A stretch of 64,000 nt of DNA from assembly GCA_028532985.1 (NCBI GenBank), contig JANCIK010000002.1, positions 4,302,179-4,366,178 of the forward strand, read 5' to 3'. The position numbers and the translations under genes are program-made. Below are positions 11,254-23,757 of this stretch, piece after piece. Under the pieces are notes generated by a model. The model was given only the letters and a program-made list of their open reading frames with translations, did no database searches and was not told the DNA's origin. Origin of the DNA: Stropharia rugosoannulata. Taxonomy: Eukaryota > Basidiomycota > Agaricomycetes > Agaricales > Strophariaceae. Positions within the stretch are counted from its first letter, which is position 1; every line of letters begins with the position of its first letter.

Positions 11254-12845
11254 CAATTTTTACGACCCTCACTTGCTGTGTCACAGAATTTTCGAGCGCT
11301 CATGTTCTCGCTAGCATACGTTGAGTCTTGGTACATCCGAACTTTGCGTTTAGCAAAGCATTGTGAGCATACCAAGTGCCAAGATCCATGTAAACTCAAG
11401 GACAACCCTGAACAGCCACAGACAAATAGGATGAAGACGAACATCGGAGCCGAGATGGAGTTGTATAGGATGTATTACACTCATCTGATCGTACTCCCGG
11501 CAATTCCCTGGACTGCCGGAAGCATCAAAGCACGGGTGTCGCGGCTAGATTTCTCTTGAACTTGTTCAGCTGATTACTGATTTCTACCCCATCTGCATTT
11601 TTTACGTGAACAGTTGGAAAGGTATTGTTACTGACACTTACAACGTATATTATACTATGTTCCCGTCTAGTATACAAAGTGGAGCAAATAGGCGCCTGCT
11701 CTGGTTCCGAGTCTCCATTCACAAGCGATAGTCCCTCAATTCTCTTCCGTCCTCGAGTACCGCCTAGTACCGCCCCTTAACAAGTGCCAAGATATCTGTC
11801 TGTGTATACATATGTATGTATGGACACATGTACTGATAATCATCTGGGGTGAATCCGCAAGTCGAATCCGCCAGAATCCGCCTCTCCCGGATATACGGCC
11901 AAAGTGGTTCGATGATCCCTGATGATCCACATCAGACCTTGTAATTTCGGCTAAGTTCTTCCAGGACCCAAGAGCGCCCGTACAATAAAGCTATTAAACC
12001 TGATAAACAAGAATGTGCCCGGTGCCGCCCTTCCGACTCGGAGATGCAGTATTGAGTGGAATGGTGAACCCAGCTCCATGCGTTCTTTGAGACACAATCG
12101 CTGCTAACGTTCACTCACCGTAGCTCGGAGAAAAGAGAGCTCGGCAGAGTAGGCCATTATAGAGACGCATGAACCTTGAAAATTACAGATGCATATGCGT
12201 ACATTCGTAGTTTCTGATTTTGACACGAGTAAGATCGTCGATCAAATGAGCGCCGAAAAACATTTTATTGAAGCGTCAAAGATCTACGAGGCTCGTCGCC
12301 AGTATGTAAGACCTCGTACTCTAGAATATCACGAAATGTGAATATTGTATGTTTATAGGGCTTACAAAAATATCGCGAACCCTGTGGTAGTAGGACCCGT
12401 CGTGTACTGCTTATTTTGGTTGACAATGTGAGTATTGCGAGTACTTGACTGAGACTCATTCGGAGGCGCATGATAATTGACAAAAGTAAGTCTGGCCGCC
12501 GCGCCCGACGTATACAAGATGCCTCCGTAGAGTCTGGATATGAGCGGCTACTTTCAAAACAAATCATTTGCAAATTGAATATCACCATATGGGTTATTGA
12601 AGATCAAGATCAGTTTCTCCAGATTGCTTCCGTGGAAACGCCTTTGCCTGCCATCGCGCTGACTTTAACCTTGGCACTTTGACCGCTGATCACTGTAGTA
12701 CGGTAGGGTACTCTAGGGTATAGTTCACCGAAAGCGCAGCAGGAAAATACCAAGAATCGAATCCACGATATTGCGTGTAGCAAGTCATTCCACTTTCCGA
12801 TATCCCACGCGCGGATGTGTGCCACCTAAGTCCAGTTTTCAAAGG
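11254..12845. other. intergenic region of divergent copies 3 and 4
   Basis: No gene recognised; the open frames are short and overlapping. I do not see the inverted repeat found between copies 1 and 2 in this interval. Confidence 0.5.
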
Positions 12846-12853
12846 TATAAATA
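12846..12853 (+). promoter_or_regulatory. TATA box of secreted-protein copy 4
   Basis: TATAAATA 125 nt upstream of the start codon. A leader with a 5' UTR intron follows (12905-12958). Confidence 0.65.
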
Positions 12854-12970
12854 TCAGAGTCTCTCAGAGTCTTCCAACCAGCTCCTCTGCCTCCAGTCGA
12901 TCAGGTTAGCAATTCTCTTCTGCCTGAGTTACATACATACAGCTAATTTCTACTTCAGCCAGTTTTCATC

Positions 12971-13351
12971 ATGCAGTTCAAGACCGTCTTCCTTGCCACC
13001 GCCCTCGTCGCCGCCTCCCAGGCCATGGCTGCCACCGTCACCCTCTTCAACGGTGCTGACTGCTCTGGCTCCAACGGTGGAACTCACACCGTGAACGCCA
13101 ACACCTGCCTTACCCTCGGCGGCAACTCGTTCAAATCGATCAGCTACTCCGGTGTCCCCAAGAGCATCAACTTCTTCGTCTCTGGTGGCGGTCACGACTC
13201 GTGCACCAACGGCTCCAGCTTGACCCGCGGCTCTGGATCTGGATGCGCCACCGCTCCTGCTGGGTAAGCACTTCTCACTGACTTCTACTACAAAGCGCCG
13301 ATGCTAATGACTCTTCTCAGATTCAACTGGCAGAGCGTCTCTGTCTTCTAA
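12971..13351 (+). CDS. small secreted 4-cysteine protein, copy 4
   Basis: Exons 12971-13263 and 13321-13351; 107 aa. The deduced protein is identical to copy 1 at every residue, although the two lie 11.6 kb apart and in opposite orientation. The 3' UTRs diverge soon after the stop codon. Identity of the protein together with near-identical intron and leader sequence points to recent duplication or ongoing gene conversion. Four cysteines (31, 46, 78, 92) and a signal peptide at 1-20. Function unknown. Confidence 0.9.
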
Positions 13352-13949
13352 ATATCAGAACTTGCACATACATTAGTATTAGATCCATTGTGTAGTGTAC
13401 ATAATGGAATCTCATCGTAAAGCAAAAGATATCTCACTAAGTTCACATTCCCACGAGGTGGCCCAATGTTGGACTTGCTACTAGGTGTCATTTCAATCAG
13501 TTAAAGCAATTGCAACCTATCTTACTTCCGAATCGTGAACCCTCACATGAGAAATAGAGTCTGACTATCCCATAAGTGACAGTTATCTCGAGACCAATAT
13601 AAACGCCTGCAGGGGTGGGTCCCTATCAATTTTTTGAGTGAAAACAAAGTGCAAGATTACTGAAGATGATGTAACGAAGGTGGAGTGTAATGAAAGTATA
13701 TACTATGTTGTACAAATTATGTCGTAAGAGATAGATCGTAAAGGAGTGTAGACGCTGGTCAGGACGCTAGTTAATGAGTGTGTGTATGGTAAAATCAGAA
13801 AAACAAGTAAAAATACAGTTTTATCGTGTGTCTATGTGCCCCGATTGCGGTGATGTACAATGAGGTATTTTGATGCCCTAAGTCGAATAAGTAAATCTAA
13901 AAAATTATGTGTAAAAAGAAGAAGAAAAAGGATTGTGGGTGTAAATGAA
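13352..13949. other. intergenic stretch, no gene seen
   Basis: AT-rich 3' flanks of the two convergent genes; nothing recognised. Confidence 0.5.
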
Positions 13950-14516
13950 TCAAAAGGATTTGTTCAGGACATCGACCTCCTGGGAGGTAGACCCAAGAGC
14001 AGTGAAGTCGTCCTGCTCAAGGACGTCCCAGTCAGATGTGGCCGCACTCCGATAGGAAAGGTACTCCTCCTCGAGCTCGGCGAGAGGAGCTTCGAACGGC
14101 GTCACAGGTGCCGACGACCAGGGTGAGGTGCCCAACGACGACACCTCGGACTTCCTCCAGAGGTTGACGAGGGAACCTTCGAGAGCGGGAGAGCTCCCCG
14201 CTTGCAGATCCATAATCGCCAGCGAGTCGATGAGGGAGTCAAGGGAGTCGTACTCCACACGATCGTCTGTGTAGATGCATAGTTGATCGTCGTCAGACCG
14301 GGAAAAAAGATCCCTGTAAACCAATTTATGCCTCCTTTCCATCGAGCGCCAGCTCCTGGCGGCGAGGCGTCTCCACTTCCTGATTGACGCATCGAGAGGC
14401 TTGCGCGCCAAGAACCACATCATGTACAAGCTGCACGGGGCTCGGCGCTTGTCATCGGCCTCGGGTGCATTCCTACGCCAACAGGGACAGAAGACATCCT
14501 CGATGATGTCCGGCAT
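13950..14516 (-). CDS. hypothetical protein (188 aa)
   Basis: An uninterrupted frame starting at MPDIIEDVFCPCW, with an A at -3 of the start codon. The frame stays open upstream to an ATG at 14624 (224 aa), but that stretch is AT-rich and reads like leader or intron, so I prefer the inner start. The protein has a basic Trp/Arg-rich middle (RKWRRLAARSWRSMERR) and an acidic, Ser/Leu/Asp-rich C-terminal half with a repeated LEEE/EYDSLDSL character. No signal peptide, no membrane segment and no domain I recognise. Probably a lineage-restricted fungal protein, intracellular; that it is a gene at all is inferred from frame length and composition. Confidence 0.55.
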   Translation of the reverse strand: MPDIIEDVFCPCWRRNAPEADDKRRAPCSLYMMWFLARKPLDASIRKWRRLAARSWRSMERRHKLVYRDLFSRSDDDQLCIYTDDRVEYDSLDSLIDSLAIMDLQAGSSPALEGSLVNLWRKSEVSSLGTSPWSSAPVTPFEAPLAELEEEYLSYRSAATSDWDVLEQDDFTALGSTSQEVDVLNKSF

Positions 14517-14624
14517 CGTGAAAGTAAACAAATTATGAATTTTTAATCGACTTTGGGCATTTTCTGCCTCGATATTGATGAGCATCGCCGCCCACGGGCC
14601 TCCTCCAGAGTCGGCCACAGCCAC

Positions 14625-15503
14625 CTGTGGCTTACGTGGGTAAGGCCGCCCAAGACGACCATGCGCTAGAGCGTATCATTACTCAGTTCAGTTGCACAGT
14701 ATTATATCTGAAGGACTAATATACCTGTATGCGCGGGCCTCACTGAGGGCATTTTTATGGGAATCAAAAAAGGAGAGGAGATGGGGCCCCAAGAGGGGGA
14801 AGTTGGGAAGCTCTACAGCTCAGACGTGCTGCTTATAAGCAATTTGTCTGCGAAAAGTTGGGTGTCGGATGAGATCGCGTATGAGCATGTTTTGCTAATC
14901 TAGGCATATACCACACCTTTATTTCCTTGCAGTTCTCACAAGATTGAAGGTGTGAGAGGTAGAAAGTGGTCGAAGCTGCCTCATTGCAAACTTAAGGATG
15001 AAATTTTTGAAATCATCGAGGTCCGATAAATAAGCTCTGGAAAGATCAAGGAGAAAATGCTTCAAGCACATCGAGGGCAAATGCGAGACGGAACAACGCA
15101 AGTACCCGCTAGTTGCTTTCTACTGTAAAAGTTGGTCATGATCGCATCCAAGTAACAAGTAAAACAAACCTAATATTAGAAGAAAAGGTGGGCAGTAGGA
15201 AGCGAGCAAGTAATTACGAGCCGTGGCATGGTGGCATCGCCTTTCTGCAGATGTCAAGAGGTTGCAAATTCGAATATTAGCCGGCACCCCAAGTAATGCT
15301 GACGTTGTCGCGATAAAGACATGTTTGTTCGCGAGCTTAAGAGCTGCATGGTTTTAGACAGGGTCGAAGATAGGATTACAACCCCAGAACACAGACAGCG
15401 TCTTTGTTGAATATCCGCCGATCATTTGTGTCGTAATTATGATAACAGCCGCGTTCATAGATCAAGCATCGACTCCGTATTTGCTTATTAAATTTACACG
15501 ATT
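14625..15503. other. intergenic stretch with a tRNA-like patch
   Basis: Around 15219-15293 there is a tRNA-like order: GGCATGGTGGCATCGC (A-box/D-arm-like) followed ~35 nt later by GCAAATTCGAATATT (B-box/T-loop-like). The acceptor stem does not pair, so this is at most a decayed tRNA or tRNA-derived element. Otherwise nothing is seen. Confidence 0.3.
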
Positions 15504-16096
15504 TTATGCACTGACGAGTGTAATAGCCTTTTTGACGAGCTCCTGCAACGGGATAAGAAAAAATTGGCAAAAAATAAACGAAGAAACGTAACGCACGTCA
15601 AGGCGCTGAGGGACAGCTCCAACGACTTCAGCAACTTTGTTTCCTTTGTGGAAAAGAATGAAAGTGGGCATCTGGAATACATGACAAGAGCATAAGAAAC
15701 AGATCAAAATCTACCCGCATACTAAGCAACGCACCGCACGGATACCGCACTCCGCCGCGACCTCGACCTGTTCATCGGTATCAACCTTGTAGAATCCGAC
15801 TTTGTCGCTTCCTGCGGCCTCAGAGAAGCGCTCAAATACAGGAGATATGATACGACACGGCCCACACCAGGTAGCCCAGAAGTCAATGATGACCGGGATG
15901 TCCGAGTCGATCTGAAGTTATGACGCGATTTTGTAATGCGACGGGCGTGGTAGGATTCCGTGAATGAGAGGGAGTAGAGACCGTGACGGCCGGGGCAGAG
16001 GGTGATGTTGCCATCAGTAATGATCCATAATCAGTGGCATTATATGCGTACCAGCTCCTTGAAGTTTGCAAAGGATGTGATAGCAGCGACGGGCAT
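15504..16096 (-). CDS. TRX1: thioredoxin (cytosolic type)
   Basis: Four exons: 16052-16096, 15735-15911, 15597-15671 and 15504-15542; 111 aa, the normal length of a single-domain thioredoxin. The catalytic motif WCGPC is at residues 30-34, and the cis-proline follows in AMPTF at residue 76. Asp25 in IIDFWA is the conserved buried Asp. There is no targeting peptide, so it should be a cytosolic/nuclear NADPH-thioredoxin-reductase-dependent disulfide reductase serving peroxiredoxins and ribonucleotide reductase. All junctions keep frame. An intact core gene; only the isoform number is uncertain. Confidence 0.95.
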
Positions 16097-16922
16097 GGTG
16101 GAAGACGTTTGCGAGGATGAGGAAGATTGTAGACAGCGTCGGGGAGATCTTGAAGAAATTAAAGGAAGGCACGTGTCGTGGCTGTGCCATTAGTAATATA
16201 CTCAATGTTTGTCTCACGTAGTAAGTCAATATTCAGTAAGTGTATGGTAAAGTGAAATTGAAGTGGAAAGCAAATGGAAGGATTAATCAAGGATTAATGC
16301 GACTTGACGGTATTTCTCGCAGGCTCATAACGACAAAAAAATAGCAAACATAATGTTCTCTAATATGCCCGCTGTGGCTTACATGTAACACCTTGCAAAG
16401 TGATGCCGCCTGCTGGAACGTATAAAATGATGACATGCCGCTCCTGCCATTAGGCTGTTATTCCAAGGAGAATATTTATCCGAAGTACTTATGTACACCA
16501 GAGTTCATGGAAGATCGAGATTTCATTTTTATTTTTTTGAGCCAACACTCGAGTTGGCAGTTTGGACAACACAAAGCATTTGACGAACATGATCCCAAAC
16601 TGTCACCATACTTAAAACTGAGCATCCTCGTGCCCAGTGATTATTCTCGCAACCGAGACGGCGTCCCGATTGAGAAGAAGAGTACGAGATTGTCCAAACT
16701 CATAAGTACCATTACTCTGCCGACTAAATACATAGGACTTTGAAGTTAAACGTACAAACGCATCCATCGATTACTACAGTATACTGACAGCCCATCAAGA
16801 TTTAGACCCATGACGTGATAGTTCGTAGTATTTGGATAGTGAAATCAAAATCATTACATACATCAAGAATCTCAACCTAGGTTATCCTTGTACGTCACAA
16901 CCGTAGTTTTTAATCTGGCCCT
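16097..16922. other. intergenic stretch, no gene supported
   Basis: A 102-codon frame at 16435-16743 has no signal peptide, domain or homology I recognise and is AT-rich. Confidence 0.45.
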
Positions 16923-17672
16923 TCAAAGGGCAAGAGCGCAGGCTACAAATGCTCCAACAAGGGCAGCAGAGCCGTGTTTGAGAGCGAGAGTACTAGCGGC
17001 GGCGGTTTGAGAAGGAGCGGGCGTACCCGAACCGGTGTTGGAGGCATTTCCGGCACTGGCGGGTGATGTAGGTGTTGAACCGGCGGCAGAGCCACTAGTG
17101 GTCGCACTACCCGCACCCGTTGCCGGTGGGGTGGCAGTCCCAGAGGGTGCGCCAGCGGTTTGCGTGGAGTTGTCGGCAGCACTGGTAAAGGGGACAGAGT
17201 TGGTGGTCGTTGCGCTCCCTGTCGCTGAAATACCAGCTTGATACATTAAATTCAAAGGTTAGGTTGCTTCGAGACTGTATAATATCGAAAACGACGCACC
17301 GGCGTCGCATTGACTGGACTGAAGCTGAAGAGCAGCCTGAAGGTCATTTGGGGTGCAGTTCATTGTAAGGCATGCTGCAGCGTCTGTTTGGAACTGGGCT
17401 GAGGAGCATACACAGGTTACATTCGTGCTAAAGTGGTTCGGGTACAATGAGCAAATTACCATGTCAGTAGAGGTGTTAACTTACAATGACCCGCAGCCAT
17501 CAAGAGTTGCAGCGTTGCTGACACACTGTATGACACAGGGACTGATGCCAGCGAGTGCAGATGAAGTGGAGTTGGCTGCACTGGCGGTGGCTGTTCCAGT
17601 CGAATTGGAAGCGCCCTGGGCACTAACGGACACGGAAGTGGCTGCAAGCGCGAGCAAAACGTTGAAGAGCAT
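16923..17672 (-). CDS. CFEM-domain GPI-anchored surface protein
   Basis: Three exons: 17485-17672, 17300-17427 and 16923-17236; 209 aa. Signal peptide MLFNVLLALAATSVSVSA, a short Ser/Thr linker, then an eight-cysteine CFEM domain with Cys46, 50, 60, 68, 70, 82, 87 and 103 (SPCVIQC...LDGC...VTCVC...AAC...MNC...SQC). The aspartate before the third Cys (Asp58) is the residue type that binds heme iron in characterised CFEM proteins. A long Ser/Thr/Ala/Gly/Pro-rich stalk and a hydrophobic C-terminus without a basic tail (ALVGAFVACALAL) fit GPI anchoring. Known CFEM proteins act in heme/iron capture or at the plant/wall interface; which applies here is unknown. The start at 17672 is chosen because it gives the signal peptide; the frame stays open to 17735. 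Confidence 0.92.
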
Positions 17673-20517
17673 TTTTCTTGGTATGGAGGCTACGAAGGAA
17701 AGGAGGACCTGAGATAGTATTGAACCGTGCACCACATTTTATAATATCATGCCAGGTCAGGGCTGGGAATGACATCGGTGGGAATGTGGGGCATCTAGGC
17801 TGGCACGGGAAAATGCCGCGACCTTGCCTCAACCGAGCAAGACCCATCAACCTTCCCCGAAAGTTCATCCCCCAAGTTTATTAACCTACCGGTAACCTTA
17901 CGTTCGAGGGCGCTATGTAAGATGATATGTAACCAAACATTGTTTTTTTTGGAGGTATACAGTGTTCTGCGTACCATCCACACTGAAGTGCGAGCCTGCG
18001 CGTTCAACTTTTCTAAACCTTCCGTCCGGATAATGAAACCTGCATATGTAGTGGTACGACAATTGAACTTTCATTGCAAACCGCCTGTCAGGTTTTAGGG
18101 TCTCGAATACGACATATTGAACTATTGCGTAAAATCCAAACTGACATCAAATAGACTACTTACATAGGAGGCTTTACTTCGGCCCAATGTCTTCCCATCA
18201 AATTCTTGTATCCCTCCTTGAATCTCCCTACGCGTGCACACTCACATAGTCGGTAAGCTCCAGAATGAGTTCTTCGTGTCATAATTTCTTCACTCATGAC
18301 CATCTTCGCGAACTACTATGCCTCCGCGTCGCTCTCACCCCAACATAATGTGACTTCCTGCAGGGCTATTTCCGTAAATGTCATGGGAATGGAAGGTCAG
18401 TGAGCCAAGCCATGTTGTCATGATCTGCAGCATTCATTCCAGGCAGTAACATGCTGAGATGAGATTCAAGCAGCTTGAAGTTGTCACTGACACCCAGAGC
18501 TTCACTGACTATAACATTATAATTAGCCCTCGGCGCTGATCAGACGCTTCAGGGCTTGTCGCATATCTATCCAGAAGAACTGGGGAAGCAGGGACTGCGC
18601 AGAAGAAATCAAATGATATCGCAGCATTGTGAAGGGTATTAATAAACTGATTCACAAATATTCACAGCAAGTTGGTAGAAGCTGCTTTGAAACGTTAGTA
18701 ATAGTTGTGTGAACCCACTTCCTTTGCCCGATGTACGTGTGAGCTCAGCTGGAGCCTGACCAGGTTTAGAAGTCCATAAGTAAGGTGGACCCTCACTATG
18801 CTGTTCAGGATAACAGCGACCGGGCATAAGGGTTTTTGTTATGCTATACAGTGAGATGTTTCAGATCTACCAAAAAGTGTGGACTATATACAAACTGTAT
18901 ACCAAGTTGACACGACAGTACATCGACGAGCTTCGTGAACACCAAGTGTATTTGAGGACATCACTTGCCAAACCAGCTTGTTGGGGACGTGAAATTGAAT
19001 GATATCTGGTTACTAGGGGCTTAACTCCTCGCTATAGTCGTCGAAGACAGGGTGGTATACGTTCATTTCCTAATTTGTCGCTATGTATATAATAGACTAG
19101 TATCAGGTCTAGTTATGTAGTGCATTAAGACGCTAGGATGAAACGGATGATTTTGTGGAATTTAATTACTTAGTAGGTGATGATGTGTCCGAGTTCCAGT
19201 CCTGGAGCGTTGGCTTACGGCCTTCGGTCGGAAGAGCAGCTTTGAACAGGACGGGATCGCGACTGGGATGAATGGCTCTTCGAGTCCCCAGTTACAGACA
19301 GAAAGCAGGCAGAGGCGATGGTGTCGGCACTGTGTTAAGGTTCCAACGGTCAATAGCACGTTAACCACATTGAAAGATCCCGAGTAAGTAAGCAACCCCT
19401 CCGAAAGCTGTCGGATCGCGAGTTTGCTGAAGTATATAGTCAGAGAGTTAGTAGTAAGAACCAAACCCTATATGTACAGGATGCCCATTCGCACTGTCAC
19501 TTATGATTATGAGCGAGTTATTTCCCCAGATTTAAATATGTACAAGTAATTCGGAGACTGGTAGTACGCCAGGACGAGGCTAGTTCGACTGTCGCAAAGA
19601 CCTAGCAGCGAGCATAGATCACAATGCACGCAGTTGTGCGGCGCCTGATATTTGATGCCCGAATTTCTGAAAATCACTGCAATAGCGGATGAACCAGTAA
19701 GAATTGTCATTTCGGAGGGATATTGAGATCCAAGCACGGCAGTTATGAGTATCTCATTAAAGCTTAGGTCCCAGCGGATAATTGATGCATGCAGAAAAAG
19801 ATCGTGATAGGCCAAACGGTAGCCAGATATAAGAAGGATGTAGAGGACAGGGCGTATGAAAAACCATTACTAGGTCAGATTCTGAGGCAAATCTCTCCAG
19901 ACAGTGTACCTTCCATACGACTTTGTGTCCTTTTCGATACTTGAACCTAGGCAATCCGGTAGAGTTAGTTGAGAGTCAGTGATTTGGGAGTCGGGACGTA
20001 GCCAGCTATCCTTGTCGGGAGTAATTGAGTGAGCATTAAGTTCGTCAGGAAGTAATGGAGTATATACGCTACAGATTGGTTTACTCAACTGAAGAGAGAG
20101 AGTTTGTGACCGATGTAGGTACAAGTTGAGATGGGCCGGGGGTGTTGAAGACGTAAAATGAAGGATTGAAACACTGAAAAGCAGCGCCGACTGTTGGCGC
20201 GGAGCTTTAAAATTGCGTCAAGTAAGTCGGTAGTTACCGGAAACATACCTTTCCACCCGCACCTTATCTGTACCCAGGCTTGCACTTTTCCAGAATGCAC
20301 GCCTTTTCAAACTAACCAATATGCAAACCCAAAAGGCTTGCTGAGACCGTCAATTATAAGCGAATAGGCATCGACGACTCGACGTACGGCCAGTATGCCC
20401 GGCTAGGAATCGGATTTTGAACGGGGATCAGTTCTTATCGACGCATGCTTCGCCGCTCCTTTGCAAATGCGCTGCCTTGCTCCACAGCGTCGACTTCCAT
20501 ACGCAGCGACACGATGA
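17673..20517. other. 2.8-kb gene-poor stretch
   Basis: Only short overlapping frames on both strands, without domains or credible splicing. I recognise no transposon coding sequence or long repeat. Confidence 0.4.
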
Positions 20518-20745
20518 TTAAATCTCAAGCTTGGTCTTCTCTGGCTTGTATGCTTTGGACGGTGGGCACTCGAGGATGATCTTTCTATAGTACGAGGACA
20601 CCAATCTTCCGCTGACAGTCAGGTCCTCTGTCCAGAACAAGTTCTTGCAAGCTTGCAATAGGGAGATTGAAGCACGGTAGTAGTAGAGATGGCCAACTGC
20701 AATCAATTTGTATCGGAGGCCTCGTGCCGTTAGCTTTAAGCTGTG
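20518..20745 (-). pseudogene. possible gene fragment
   Basis: An open frame that reads like protein (KLIAVGHLYYYRASISLLQ, then FWTEDLTVSGRLVSSYYRK) and is open somewhat upstream of the first ATG until a stop. No start context, splice partner or domain is recognised. It may be the 3' remnant of a lost gene. Low confidence. Confidence 0.25.
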
Positions 20746-20920
20746 TCAGAAGAAGGCTTCTCGTTCATTACGTCCTAGTCCCCGCAGCCAATTTTATGAG
20801 CCCGAATAACATCGGAAGCCCGGGTCTACGTCCACAACTTGCTTTCAACCTTTGCCTGCTTGTCGCTCTCCACCTCCAACTACATAACTCTTTCTCGTTT
20901 CATCGTTCCTGGGGCACTCG

Positions 20921-23082
20921 ATGGCGCCTTCGGTGTTGCTGGATGATTCTACGCTGGCAACTGGGATCAACCTGCTCGGCAATAATTGGCAACGGCAAAC
21001 TGGGCAGAGCGGGGCTTACAATGGCACGGAGACAAACTGGAAGTCGGGAGGGTCTTCCTCTACGAGTGTTCCTCCCCAGTTGAACCTTACTTTCTCGGGT
21101 GAGTGCGCATGTATGCTGTCCTGGAACGCTGGCTTAGATTGCCAGGTACCGACATCAACATATATGGATCTATTACGAGCTCCATGGCGGCAAACTACTC
21201 TATCGATGGTGGAACCCTAACGCCTGTTGTCTTCCCTCTCGGCGTTGACAGTGACCAGGTAGCTCATTTGTCCTTGTCGCTTCCCGCTCTACTGCTTAGC
21301 AGCCGTACAGACGGGTATAGACCTGTTCAGCATATCCAATCTTGCAGATAACACCGCACACTCGTTGAACTTCTACCCGTTGCAAGGTCAGCTTACCGTC
21401 GATTTCGTGGCATACACACCGGCCAGTAACGCTCCGTTGAACGGGATGCGCCTAATTCTCGACGACATGGATCCTGCTATTGCATATTCGAATAACCAGT
21501 GGAATCATACTACTCTGAGTAATATTGATGCTGGACGGCCGTATAAGGGAACCATAACGGGGACTAATGTCCAAGGCGCGACGATGCAACTGAATTTCCA
21601 GGGTACGCGTTCCGTTAGGGAGTTGATCGTGTCAAATATTTGCCTTACCTATTACCGCAGGTTCGGATATAGCGGTATTTGGTGTATTAAATGAACAGCA
21701 CGGCAGTCTTGCAGCGACTTTCTCGGTGGATAATGGTCCTGTAACTACCTTCAGCCCCTTCGACGGCGACCAAGATTCCGACGACGGCGACTGGAGGCTA
21801 GCGAAACAGTTCTTTTATCAATCTCTGAGTGCGGGACAGCATACGCTGTATGTCACGCTGACGTCTGTCAGTCAACAACAGGTGAGTACGGTATTTTTCG
21901 GATTTGGTAACATAGAATAACATACGAGACAGGTTCTGTGGATTGATTCTGTCTCTTACACGGCCACCTCTGCGACTACGCTCGCGGGTGCTTCTGCTCC
22001 TGGTGCGATCTCTAATTCTGGTCCGGGCTCCAGCAACGGTTCTGGCTCTGGCTCTGGCTCTGGCTCTGGGTCGGGGAACAGTGGTAACTTTGGAAATGGT
22101 GGAAATATAGGATCGCATGGCTCTTCGTTCCCCAAAGCCTCCATAGCTGGAATCGCATTCGCACTGATCGCGTTTTTCATGCTCTCCATGTTCCTGCTAC
22201 GTAATATGCGGAAGCGACGGGCGCTGCTGAACTCAGTCAAGAAACGTTAGGCTTTTCCTTTCATTATATATGCGCCTACTAACATTTAAGCTCGTAGCGA
22301 TATACTCTCCCGTTGCGCCCCCGTCACCCAGTCCCCTCAACGCCCGCACTTCTATGGTCTCCGTCAGCACACTGTACAACCCGCATGACGGTGCCGCCCC
22401 TCCTGTTACTCGGACACTCATGAACAATGCCACGGCTCTTCAATCCGAGCCCGAGATCGGCCCGCTGTATAATCCCCACCTTCCTAATGTTGGTCGTAGC
22501 GCATCTGCGATGGCAGCTTATTCGTTACCGACTTCGCAGCTGGAGCGCTCCCGATCAAGTTCTGCCTTCGCCCTCAGTCCGCCGCCGGAACCCCCATATC
22601 GGAGACAGACGATGCATGTCACCCACATCTCCACGGGATCGGTGGAGCGGGATCCGTTCGCGGCGACCGCGCAGACGTATTATACGTACAGCGGGAAGGA
22701 GCACCTCATCGGGCTACAGTGGGGGGACGTTGTCCCTCCCGCGCAAGTATCCGGTTTGGGAACCTCTGAAAAGGGAGCAAAGTCAGCTGATAAAGGTAAA
22801 CGGATTAGCGCAAGGAGCAATGTACCTTCGAAACGTACGTCAACGGAGCAGAGGAGTGGTACGGATGAGGCACCCGCGCCACCGGCCAAGGAACAGACTC
22901 GCGCGCGCACCGGGGCGACGAGTGCGATGACTGACGCGAACCGGGTTCGCGCCTCTTCTGCCACTCTGGTGTCACCTGTTGTAGAGCGGAGAGCAGGCGC
23001 TGCCTCGGGACCCTCGCGCGCGATAGACGCCGGACCTTTAGAGCTCCCACCGGCGTACAACGATGACTTGTACAGATTGTAA
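20921..23082 (+). CDS. single-pass membrane protein with two beta-sandwich-like repeats, paralog A
   Basis: Six exons: 20921-21098, 21146-21258, 21311-21602, 21661-21881, 21933-22245 and 22298-23082; 633 aa. The extracellular part has two related ~130-residue units, each running from a VDD/LDD motif through Trp-Asn-His-Thr, GRPYKGT and LNFQG or YVTLT to a conserved WIDS. This resembles the galactose-binding/jelly-roll-like ectodomains common in agaricomycete membrane proteins. A (Ser-Gly)n linker follows, a membrane segment at about 338-357, a basic stop (RNMRKRR) and a ~260-residue disordered, Pro/Ser/Arg-rich cytoplasmic tail ending PPAYNDDLYRL. No classical signal peptide is visible, as is usual in this family. 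The function is not known; the layout suggests a surface sensor or wall-binding protein. Paralog B lies directly downstream, same strand. Confidence 0.85.
22038..22074 (+). repeat. 6-bp microsatellite coding (Ser-Gly)n
   Basis: Tandem GGCTCT units inside exon 5 of the membrane protein, encoding the flexible linker before the membrane segment. Confidence 0.7.
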
Positions 23083-23757
23083 GTTGTCAGTGTACCCGAG
23101 TTTATATTTTATACCCTGTGAATGGACAGAGAGTGTTGTCAGTGTGATTTGTACACCAATAATTAGATACAATTACATGTAATCGGCATCGATGGGCTTG
23201 TCTTCTTGTACAGTATTTATGACATGCATCCTTATGTTGAGTCACCGAGGGCAGTCAATGACCAGTCTGCATCAAATTCTATTTATACCCTTTATTTGGT
23301 CTTTATTTGTCAGTGCTTCACCCACAAGTTGGTGACACATACGTGCCGTCCCCTAGACCTGCCTCGCAACTGCCACTTACTAACCCAGTAACATCTTCAG
23401 TGCAGATGACTTGTCGAAGTCGAGTCCCCTCCTTTTGTTCTCTGGAGGGAGATATGATACGTCTATCATGCAAGCGCATTCATTCGGAAACTTAACGGAA
23501 ACTTGACTGTGACGACGCTTGATTGACATGAGTAATTTTGCTATCCTACAGACTGATGCCAGGCACACGAAATCTCCATCTGCAGTGCATAACCTTGTAT
23601 TCAATCGCTTCACCCGGTCGCCTAATGAAGTCTCCCATGTCAAAACGAACGTTTGCAGCGTCGCATTACATGTCGACCAGCTGACGACCACTGCGCACGA
23701 ACTTAGCCGTTGCAGTCCAAGCAACCCCCCTTGCTCTCGCGAATCCGAACGACCGCC
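23083..23757. other. intergenic between tandem paralogs
   Basis: Terminator of paralog A and promoter of paralog B. The frame at 23380-23844 on the minus strand overlaps paralog B and has no support. Confidence 0.5.

Noticed and set aside
22680..23060. Minus-strand frames over the Ser/Arg-rich tail of paralog A
   Set aside because: GC-rich antisense shadows of exon 6.
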